9,131 nt of DNA. Origin: Methanobacteriota archaeon. Lineage in GTDB: Archaea > Hydrothermarchaeota > Hydrothermarchaeia > Hydrothermarchaeales > SZUA-236. Made by a program: the position numbers and the translations under genes. Position 1 is the stretch's first letter, and every line of letters starts with the position of its first letter. Where the stretch lies: contig RFHW01000108.1 in the NCBI GenBank assembly GCA_003695745.1, forward strand, positions 1 through 9,131, read 5' to 3'. Below are positions 1-5,343 of this stretch, in pieces. The notes under the pieces were generated by a model. The model was given only the letters and a program-made list of their open reading frames with translations, did no database searches and was not told the DNA's origin.

Positions 1-12
1 CATGACAACACC
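1..12 (-). other. Possible start of the next gene in the carS operon (window edge)
   Basis: On the minus strand an ATG occupies positions 3 to 1. It is preceded by GGTGTTGTC directly after the carS stop codon, so a GGTG ribosome binding site lies about five bases before the ATG. This is the spacing seen at other starts in this window. It suggests a further gene continues leftward out of the window, cotranscribed with carS. Only the start codon is visible, so nothing can be said about the product. Confidence 0.35.
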
Positions 13-522
13 TTACCACGGCACCTCTTTTTTGTGGAGCAGGAATCCTATGATGTTCACTGCCAGATGCCCAACAGGAGATATGAGCAGCAGGATTATA
101 ACTGTTTCCATGGTAAGCTCCACGGCAAAGCTGGCCAGCAGCAGGCCGCCGATGACAAAATCCAGCTGGTCCAGGAAAGGCGCTGACTCGCCCTTTGCAA
201 TGCCGATCCTGCGTTTGATGAAGCTCCCTGCCATGTCTCCGGCGAGGGCGCCGAAGGAAAGGAGAAAGGCCAGGTGAAAACTGGATAGAGGGTGTCTGGA
301 GAGATAGATGTTCTCAAGGAGCCGGTAGAGGAGGCCGCATGCCACGCCTGCAAAGAGGCCGCGATATGTCTTTCCATCGCCGAAGAGACGCCGCCCGTCC
401 CAGAGCCTCACCCCGAGGTCAACGGGCCGCCCCCCTCCAAAAAGCCCTGCAGCGGTGTTGGCCACATAGGCTGGGAGGAAGAAGACAACCGCTGCGGCAA
501 CCTCGTTAAAGCCGTAGGCCAA
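13..522 (-). CDS. carS: CDP-archaeol synthase (CDP-2,3-bis-(O-geranylgeranyl)-sn-glycerol synthase)
   Basis: This membrane enzyme transfers CMP from CTP to unsaturated archaetidic acid, making the CDP-archaeol that receives polar headgroups in archaeal phospholipid synthesis. The 169-residue protein has the CarS (DUF46) layout. A first membrane helix carries PAYVANTAA (residues 17-25). A polar loop WDGRRLFGDGKTYRG follows (41-55), then a second helix (about 56-70). The acidic/basic signature GDMAGSFIKRR (95-105) leads into KGESAPFLDQLDFVIGG (110-126), and two more hydrophobic segments end the protein. Length is normal for the family. The start is TTG at 522-520, five bases after the arfC stop, with a purine-rich GGGGGGCTGAGGG just upstream; no better in-frame start is seen. 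The short gap implies cotranscription with arfC, although the two pathways are unrelated. Confidence 0.93.
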   Translation of the reverse strand: MAYGFNEVAAAVVFFLPAYVANTAAGLFGGGRPVDLGVRLWDGRRLFGDGKTYRGLFAGVACGLLYRLLENIYLSRHPLSSFHLAFLLSFGALAGDMAGSFIKRRIGIAKGESAPFLDQLDFVIGGLLLASFAVELTMETVIILLLISPVGHLAVNIIGFLLHKKEVPW

Positions 523-527
523 TTCCC

Positions 528-1181
528 TCAGCCCCCCCTCTCCACCGCATATTCCAGTATCAGATCCCTGCCCAGCAGATAGTGTTTCTTCAGCCTCAGT
601 GCAACGCCCTCTGCGATGGTCGGGAATCCTTCGCCGCCCACGATGCTTACGGCATCCCTGCCCCCCACGATCCTGGGCGCAACTGCCACCCTGACCTCGT
701 CGACCAGGCCTTCTTTGAGCATCCCCCAGTTGAGCGTTCCGCCGCCCTCGAGCAGCAGGGTCCTCACCCCCCGTTTATAGAGCTTTTTCATGAGGCATCG
801 GAGGTTCACGGGGCCGCTGCCGCAGACCACCACGGTGGCCTTCTCCTTCAGCCGCTCCACCCTCTCAGGATCCGCCTTCAGCGAGACGGCGATAAGCGTT
901 TCCCCCTCCTCATTGAACATCCTCGATGTCAGGGGCGTTCTCCCATGGCTGTCCACCACCACGCGCAAGGGGTTCTTTGCATCGCTCTCTATCTTGTGTA
1001 TGGAGAGGCGCGGGTCATCGGCGAGCACCGTGTTGATCCCCACCATGATGGCGTCCACCGACTCCCTGATCCTGTGCACCCGCTCAAGATCCTCCTTGGA
1101 GGATATGGCCGAGTCGCCTGTCCGGGCGGCTATCTTCCCGTCAAGGGTCATCCCTGCGTTCATGATCACATGGGGGCGCAT
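528..1181 (-). CDS. arfC: 2,5-diamino-6-(ribosylamino)-pyrimidinone 5'-phosphate reductase (archaeal RibD C-terminal type)
   Basis: This cytosolic NAD(P)H-dependent enzyme reduces the ribosyl side chain of the diaminopyrimidine phosphate made from GTP. It is the step of archaeal and fungal riboflavin synthesis that precedes deamination, and it also feeds F420 (deazaflavin) synthesis. The 217-residue protein is a stand-alone reductase with no fused deaminase domain, as usual in archaea. Visible family motifs are NAGMTLDGKIA (residues 8-18), the nucleotide-binding segment DAIMVGINTVLADDPRL (43-59), NPLRVVVDSHGRTP (70-83), LLLEGGGTLNWGML (142-155) and APRIVGG (168-174). The ATG at 1181 has no ribosome binding site and lies about 27 bases from the centre of a TATA-like element, so the mRNA is probably leaderless. 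It is the first gene of the run leading into carS. Confidence 0.92.
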   Translation of the reverse strand: MRPHVIMNAGMTLDGKIAARTGDSAISSKEDLERVHRIRESVDAIMVGINTVLADDPRLSIHKIESDAKNPLRVVVDSHGRTPLTSRMFNEEGETLIAVSLKADPERVERLKEKATVVVCGSGPVNLRCLMKKLYKRGVRTLLLEGGGTLNWGMLKEGLVDEVRVAVAPRIVGGRDAVSIVGGEGFPTIAEGVALRLKKHYLLGRDLILEYAVERGG

Positions 1182-1202
1182 AAAGGCCTATTTTGAGGGG
1201 GT

Positions 1203-1213
1203 TATTTTTAAAT
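1203..1213. promoter_or_regulatory. Shared AT-rich promoter element between arfC and the small membrane-protein gene
   Basis: The only AT-rich block in the 68-base divergent gap reads TATTTTTAAAT on the plus strand. On the minus strand it gives ATTTAAAAATA, a good archaeal box A whose centre is about 27 bases from the arfC ATG, predicting a leaderless transcript. On the plus strand the same block is centred about 41 bases before the ATG at 1250. That places a start site near 1234 and leaves a short leader that includes the GGTGAT site. Spacing fits bidirectional use, but this is an inference. Confidence 0.55.
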
Positions 1214-1237
1214 CTAATGAACGCCAGATATTGGGGT

Positions 1238-1243
1238 GGTGAT
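1238..1243 (+). promoter_or_regulatory. Ribosome binding site GGTGAT deciding the start at 1250
   Basis: GGTGAT, complementary to the 3' end of archaeal 16S rRNA, ends six bases before ATG 1250. It supports this ATG over the in-frame TTG at 1193, which lacks such a site and would lie upstream of the predicted transcript start. Confidence 0.7.
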
Positions 1244-1249
1244 GAAGAT

Positions 1250-1534
1250 ATGCCGTCCCTTGATGCGCTGATAGTGCTTGCAGGGATCCTCTATGGCTTC
1301 CTCCATCCCGGGAAGGAGGACAAGGCGAGGATATTGAAGACAGGGTTGAGATGGGGTGTGATCCTCGGCATCCTCGTCGGTCTCCTCGGCCTTTTGACAG
1401 GCAACGTGCTTGTGGCTGTGACAGCCGGCTTTGCAGGTGTCATTGGCTTTGTCCTCGTGGCGCTGGTGATAAGCATCGAGTTCATCATCGGCACCTTCAT
1501 CGGCGACTTCCTGGAAGGGGTGCTCAAGAGATAG
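1250..1534 (+). CDS. Small integral membrane protein of unknown function
   Basis: I do not recognise this 94-residue protein with certainty. An initial hydrophobic stretch (residues 5-19) ends in GFLHPGKEDKARILK, a polar, basic loop (about 17-30). A glycine-rich helix follows (about 33-50), then a long hydrophobic region (52-83) that can form one or two helices, with a short amphipathic tail ending LKR. Glycines in the membrane segments suggest close helix packing. There is no catalytic motif and no cleavable signal peptide. The ATG is chosen for the GGTGAT site six bases upstream. The gene diverges from arfC and converges on pyruvate kinase with a gap of only 12 bases, in which I see no terminator, so the transcripts probably overlap at their 3' ends. 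It is real by start context and composition; the function is unknown. Confidence 0.75.
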   Translation: MPSLDALIVLAGILYGFLHPGKEDKARILKTGLRWGVILGILVGLLGLLTGNVLVAVTAGFAGVIGFVLVALVISIEFIIGTFIGDFLEGVLKR

Positions 1535-1546
1535 CGGCCGCCCTTG

Positions 1547-3004
1547 TTATCCCACGATCTCCCCTACCTGAAAGAGGCCGAGGAGATTGGTCTTCTTCTC
1601 CATGCTCTGGACCGCCCTTGATGCGCATACCACCGCCACATAGTCCCTCTTTGAAAGATACCTCATTTGAAAGGCCTTTTCAACGGCCTTCTTTATTATG
1701 TGGTCTGTAGAGTCCGTGGGGCTGCCTTCAAAGAGGATGGGCTCCACACCCCAGAGGAGCCGGAGCTCCCTCCCAACCCTCCTGCTGGGAGTGGCTGCGA
1801 GTATGGGCACGGGCGGCCGGTATTTGCTTATCATCCTTGCAGAGTAGCCCTCTCTGGTGATGGTGAGGATGTAGAGGCGGTCGATCTTGCCCTGGTCATC
1901 GAACTCCCCTGCCACGGTGTAGATGGCGTGTCCAAGGATCTCTGCAATGGTCTGGTGCTCTGAGTCAAAGTAGTCCGGGTCCCGTCTGGGCAGCGTCCTC
2001 TCGGCCTCTGTGACGATGCGATCCATTATCCTCACCGCCTCCACAGGGTGCCTTCCAATGGATGTCTCGCCTGAGAGCATCACCGCATCGGCGCCGTCGA
2101 GGACGGCGTTGTAGACGTCGCTTGCCTCGGCGCGGGTGGGAAGGGGCTGGAGGATCATGGACTCCAGCATCTGCGTTGCCACGATAACCGGTTTTCCCTC
2201 CCTGTTGCACCTGGTTATGATCTCCTTCTGCAGCTGGGGCACCGTCTCAGGCGACATCTCCACGCCAAGGTCGCCTCTGGCCACCATGATGCCGTCAGAC
2301 ACCTGGAGGATCCCGTCAAAGCTCTCTATGGCTGCCTGCCTCTCTATCTTGGAGATGAGCCTGATCTCGCTGCCCCCATTATCGTCAAGGATGGCCCTAA
2401 CCTTTTTGACCTCCCCTTTGTTCCCTACAAAAGACACGGCCACATACTCTGGCTCAAGACCTGCTATGAACTCAAGGTCCCTCCTGTCCTTCTCTGTGGG
2501 CACCGAGACGCTGAGCTTGACCCTGGGCAGGTTCACGCCCTTGTTGCTTGTGAGAACGCCTCCAGACAGCACCCTGCACCTCACCTCCCGCCCCTTCACC
2601 TCCAGGACCTCCAGCATGATGATGCCGTCGCCTATGAAGATGCGGTCACCCTTCTTAAGGTCCCTTGTAAGCCCTTTATAGGGGATGGGCACGCGTCCTT
2701 CATCGCCCACCACATCCTCCGTCGTTATTACAACGGTCTTCCCCCTCTCAAGGGACGCTGGCTCAGACATCCTGCCCACCCTGATCCTCGGCCCCTGGAT
2801 GTCGCACATCACAGCGACCCCATCGTCAACAGACCTTATCCGCTCGATGGTCCTGGCATGCTCCTCATGGGTGCCGTGGCTGAAGTTTATCCTCGCCACG
2901 TCCATCCCTGCCTCGACCATCCCCTTCAGGACCTTTTCAGAGCTGCTTGCAGGCCCTATGGTGCAGACGATCTTGGATTTGACGACCTTGCTCTTTGACA
3001 CCAT
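1547..3004 (-). CDS. pyk: Pyruvate kinase
   Basis: This enzyme converts phosphoenolpyruvate and ADP to pyruvate and ATP in the last step of glycolysis. The 485-residue protein is full length and has no C-terminal PEP-utiliser extension. Visible parts are KSKIVCTIGPAS (9-20), MDVARINFSHG (34-44) with Arg38, Asn40, Ser42 and His43, the B-domain (about 70-165), SKIER (218-222) with catalytic Lys219 and metal ligand Glu221, MVARGDLGVE (240-249) with Asp245, and PTRAEASDVYNAVLDGADAVMLSGET (289-314). The C-terminal regulatory domain starts near 350. The K+-site loop usually reads DTKGPEIR but here is DIQGPRIR (68-75), discussed under findings. ATG 3004 has no clear ribosome binding site and sits about 25 bases from a TATA-like box, so the transcript is probably leaderless. 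The gene diverges from the acetyl-CoA synthetase genes. Confidence 0.96.
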   Translation of the reverse strand: MVSKSKVVKSKIVCTIGPASSSEKVLKGMVEAGMDVARINFSHGTHEEHARTIERIRSVDDGVAVMCDIQGPRIRVGRMSEPASLERGKTVVITTEDVVGDEGRVPIPYKGLTRDLKKGDRIFIGDGIIMLEVLEVKGREVRCRVLSGGVLTSNKGVNLPRVKLSVSVPTEKDRRDLEFIAGLEPEYVAVSFVGNKGEVKKVRAILDDNGGSEIRLISKIERQAAIESFDGILQVSDGIMVARGDLGVEMSPETVPQLQKEIITRCNREGKPVIVATQMLESMILQPLPTRAEASDVYNAVLDGADAVMLSGETSIGRHPVEAVRIMDRIVTEAERTLPRRDPDYFDSEHQTIAEILGHAIYTVAGEFDDQGKIDRLYILTITREGYSARMISKYRPPVPILAATPSRRVGRELRLLWGVEPILFEGSPTDSTDHIIKKAVEKAFQMRYLSKRDYVAVVCASRAVQSMEKKTNLLGLFQVGEIVG

Positions 3005-3024
3005 ATCCGGCCCCCGATGCTAAA

Positions 3025-3034
3025 CATATTTAAA
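3025..3034 (-). promoter_or_regulatory. Probable TATA box for pyk
   Basis: On the minus strand this reads TTTAAATATG and follows a purine-rich CAGGAG that could act as a BRE. Its centre is about 25 bases before the pyk ATG, the spacing for a leaderless archaeal transcript. On the plus strand the same palindromic core lies about 28 bases before ATG 3058 and could also serve the synthetase gene. Confidence 0.55.
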
Positions 3035-3041
3035 CTCCTGA

Positions 3042-3051
3042 GTATATATTA
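3042..3051 (+). promoter_or_regulatory. Probable TATA box for the acetyl-CoA synthetase operon
   Basis: GTATATATTA lies 7-16 bases before ATG 3058 and is centred about 24 bases before the in-frame ATG at 3070. If this is the active box, transcription starts near 3070 and the protein starts at the second methionine. If the box at 3025-3034 is used instead, the start at 3058 fits. The sequence alone cannot decide. Confidence 0.45.
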
Positions 3052-3057
3052 ATTGGC

Positions 3058-4482
3058 ATGGCGCAGGGGATGGAGGCAGGGCTCGACCGCTTCTTCAAAC
3101 CCAGGAGCATAGCGGTCATCGGGGCGTCGAGAGAGGCCGGGAAGGTGGGCAACGCCGTGTGCGAGAATCTATTGAGAGGGACCACGAAAGAGATTCTCCA
3201 TGCCAGGGGATTCGGCGGCGCCATATATCCTGTGAACCCCAGGGCCGATGAGATAATGGGGCTCAAATGCTACAGCTCCATAAAAGACGTGCCTGGCGAG
3301 GTGGACCTGGCCGTGGTCGTTGTGCCTGCCAGATTCGTCCCCACCATAATGGAGGAGATGGGGGAGAAGGGAACGAGGGCGGCGGTCATAATCTCAGCAG
3401 GCTTTTCAGAGAGCGGGGAGGAAGGCGCAAGGCTTGAAAGGGAGGTCCTGCGCATCGCCTCGAAACAGGGCATCCGCATAATCGGGCCCAACTGTCTGGG
3501 GGTCATACGCACCCACAACCACCTCAACGCCTCCTTCGCCGATATGATGCCTGAGCCAGGGCCCATCAGCTTCGTCTCCCAGTCAGGCGCTCTCTGCACC
3601 GCGGTGATACAGTACTCCTTTGAGGAGAGCATCGGCTTCTCCAACTTCGTGAGCATCGGGAACAAGGCGGATGTGGATGACGCCGACCTCCTTGAGTACT
3701 TCGCATCAGATGAGGAGACACAGGCCATCGCCCTGTACATAGAGTCCCTGAAGGATGGCAGACGCTTCATGGAGGCGGCGAAAAAGACGGTTCCGGAGAA
3801 GCCGGTGGTGATCCTCAAGTCAGGGAGGACCGAGGCAGGCGCCAGGGCAACATCATCACACACAGGCTCGCTCTCAGGGAGCGACGCAGCATATGAGGCG
3901 GCCTTCAGACAGACAGGGGCGCTCAGGGTCTACACCATCATGGAGCTCTTTGACGCTGCCAAGGCCCTGGCCTACCAGCCCCCTGCAAAGGGGGACCGCA
4001 TAGCCGTTGTCACCAACGCCGGAGGGCCGGGTGTGATGGCCGCGGACCAGCTCTACACAAGGGGGCTCAGGCTGGCAGAGCTTCCAAAGGATGTTGTGAA
4101 GGAGCTGGACAGCTTCCTCCCGCCTGCGTGGTCCCGCTCCAACCCTGTGGACATCCTTGGGGATGCCACGCCTGAGAGATATGGTGAGACCCTCAGGGTC
4201 CTCTCAGGCTGCGAGGAGGTGGACGGCATCGTGGTGATACTAACGCCGCAGGTCATGACCCGTCCCATGGAGACCGCCAGGATCGTGGTTGAGTCTGTGA
4301 GAGGGGTCAGGAAGCCTGTGACCGCTGCATGGGTGGGGCTTTCTGGCAGGCCCAGCGAGGACTATCTTGACTCAGAGGGCATCCCGGAGCTCACCTTCCC
4401 TGAGAGGGCGGCAGACGCGATGGCCGCTCTGGTCCACCGCGGCAGGGTGCTAAGGAGGATACAGGGAGGTGAGTGGTCGTGA
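3058..4482 (+). CDS. acdA: Acetate--CoA ligase (ADP-forming), alpha subunit
   Basis: This is the alpha chain of an ADP-forming acyl-CoA synthetase, which converts acyl-CoA, ADP and phosphate to the free acid, CoA and ATP; the acid preference (acetyl or other) cannot be read here. In 474 residues, a CoA-binding Rossmann domain carries FFKPRSIAVIGAS (12-24) and YPVNPRADEIMGLKCY (57-72). It is followed by IIGPNCLGV (141-149), FVSQSGALC (172-180) and FSNFVSIGNKADVDDADLLEYF (195-215). SSHTGSLSGSD (266-276) contains His268, the expected phosphorylated catalytic histidine, and a ligase-like domain follows (about 310-470). Length matches stand-alone alpha subunits. About 11 residues between LL (38-39) and GFGGAIYPVN look longer than in homologs I recall. 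No ribosome binding site precedes ATG 3058; ATG 3070 is an equally good start. It overlaps the beta gene by four bases. Confidence 0.92.
   Translation: MAQGMEAGLDRFFKPRSIAVIGASREAGKVGNAVCENLLRGTTKEILHARGFGGAIYPVNPRADEIMGLKCYSSIKDVPGEVDLAVVVVPARFVPTIMEEMGEKGTRAAVIISAGFSESGEEGARLEREVLRIASKQGIRIIGPNCLGVIRTHNHLNASFADMMPEPGPISFVSQSGALCTAVIQYSFEESIGFSNFVSIGNKADVDDADLLEYFASDEETQAIALYIESLKDGRRFMEAAKKTVPEKPVVILKSGRTEAGARATSSHTGSLSGSDAAYEAAFRQTGALRVYTIMELFDAAKALAYQPPAKGDRIAVVTNAGGPGVMAADQLYTRGLRLAELPKDVVKELDSFLPPAWSRSNPVDILGDATPERYGETLRVLSGCEEVDGIVVILTPQVMTRPMETARIVVESVRGVRKPVTAAWVGLSGRPSEDYLDSEGIPELTFPERAADAMAALVHRGRVLRRIQGGEWS
4465..4472 (+). promoter_or_regulatory. Consensus ribosome binding site GGAGGTGA for acdB
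   Basis: GGAGGTGA lies inside the last codons of acdA and ends six bases before GTG 4479. It touches the alternative GTG at 4473, so it decides for the later start, which overlaps the acdA stop as GTGA. Confidence 0.8.
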
Positions 4483-5174
4483 GCGCAGAGGCCCTGCTGA
4501 AGAAGGGGAAGGGCGTCCTCACAGTGGAGGAGTCAAAGGCGGTTCTGAGGGCTGCAGGGATCAGGACAAACAGGAGCGGTATGGCAGGAAATCCTGAGGA
4601 GGCTGCAAGGCTTGCAGAGGAGATGGGCTTTCCAGTGGTGATGAAGATAGTCTCCCCCCAGATCGTGCACAAGACCGAGGCAGGCGGCGTGGAGACAGGG
4701 ATAAACACTGCCGAGGATGCTGCGAGGGCCTTCACGTCCATCGTGAAGAGGGCAGAGGCATATTCGCCGGAGGCCGAGATCAAAGGCGTGCTGGTGGAGG
4801 AGATGGCAGGCGGTGTGGAGATGATAGTGGGCGCTGCGCGGGACCCCACCTTCGGCCATCTCATCATGTTCGGGCTTGGAGGCATCTTTGTGGAGGTCTT
4901 CAGGGATGTGAGCTTCAGGGTCATCCCCATAGGCGAGAGAGACGCCCTGGATATGATTGACGAGATCAGAGGCAGGGCCGTGATAGATGGCGTGCGGGGA
5001 CAGCGGGGGGTGAGCAGGGAGGGGATAGCAGAGGTGCTTCTGGCCGTGTCAGGGCTGGTTGAGAGAAACCCTCAGATCAGGGAGCTTGACATCAACCCAC
5101 TCATGGGCGATGGGGACTCGGTGGTGGCCGTGGACGCAAGGATAGTCTTGGAGGGGGTGAAAGGAGATGGATGA
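4479..5174 (+). CDS. acdB: Acetate--CoA ligase (ADP-forming), beta subunit
   Basis: This ATP-grasp subunit binds the nucleotide and moves the phosphoryl group between the alpha-chain histidine and ADP. The 231-residue protein matches stand-alone beta subunits in length. It has a typical N-terminal lead (LTVEESKAVLRAAGI, 14-28) and PVVMKIVSPQIVHKTEAGGV (52-71) with His64, the expected second phosphorylated histidine. VLVEEMAGGVEMIVGAARDP (104-123), FGLGGIFVEVFRDVSFRVIP (131-150) and ELDINPL (202-208) complete the ATP-grasp signature. GTG 4479 is chosen because a consensus ribosome binding site ends six bases upstream. The gene overlaps acdA by four bases, so the subunits are translationally coupled, and it overlaps the following small gene by eight. 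The two-gene arrangement is as in Thermococcales; some other archaea carry a fused chain. Confidence 0.92.
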   Translation: MSAEALLKKGKGVLTVEESKAVLRAAGIRTNRSGMAGNPEEAARLAEEMGFPVVMKIVSPQIVHKTEAGGVETGINTAEDAARAFTSIVKRAEAYSPEAEIKGVLVEEMAGGVEMIVGAARDPTFGHLIMFGLGGIFVEVFRDVSFRVIPIGERDALDMIDEIRGRAVIDGVRGQRGVSREGIAEVLLAVSGLVERNPQIRELDINPLMGDGDSVVAVDARIVLEGVKGDG

Positions 5175-5343
5175 GCTCCTCAGGCACCTTATAAGGATGG
5201 AGCGCCAGAAGACAGAGCTAAAATACAACGACTACAAGGAGTATCTGGAGAGGCTGGAAGGGGATGACAGGGAGCGGCTTCTCAGCATCCTCAGGCACCT
5301 TGAGTCATATCTGAAAGAGCTGCAGAGGCTGGAAGATGGGTGA
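5167..5343 (+). CDS. Unknown 58-residue charged helical protein
   Basis: I do not recognise this protein. The frame runs from ATG 5167 to TGA 5341-5343. It overlaps acdB by eight bases and the next gene by eight, and both overlaps have the form ATGGRTGA. A GGTGA at 5156-5160 lies six bases before the start. The composition is rich in Leu, Glu, Arg and Lys, with no Cys, Trp, Pro or Phe and a single Asp-rich turn (EGDDRER, 31-37) between two long predicted helices. A helical hairpin or coiled coil is likely. LLRHL (4-8) and ILRHL (41-45) are encoded by an identical 14-base direct repeat at 5177-5190 and 5288-5301. The tight fit between two genes and the good ribosome binding site argue that it is real. 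It may be a partner or regulator of the RtcB-like protein, which is inference. Confidence 0.72.
   Translation: MDELLRHLIRMERQKTELKYNDYKEYLERLEGDDRERLLSILRHLESYLKELQRLEDG

Noticed and set aside
582..1196. Long open frame on the plus strand opposite arfC
   Set aside because: It runs antisense to a gene with clear family motifs, has His/Pro-rich low-complexity composition typical of a shadow frame and lacks a ribosome binding site.
1193..1249. Upstream TTG start extending the small membrane protein by 19 residues
   Set aside because: The predicted transcript begins after it, it has no ribosome binding site, and ATG 1250 has GGTGAT at ideal spacing.
3270..3863. Long minus-strand frame opposite acdA
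   Set aside because: It is Ser/Ala/Pro-rich, has no motif and mirrors a well-supported gene; high GC content makes such antisense frames common here. The same holds for 2136-2681, 4391-4930 and 7360-7923.
4473..4478. GTG start two codons upstream for acdB
   Set aside because: It touches the GGAGGTGA ribosome binding site, while GTG 4479 lies six bases after it.
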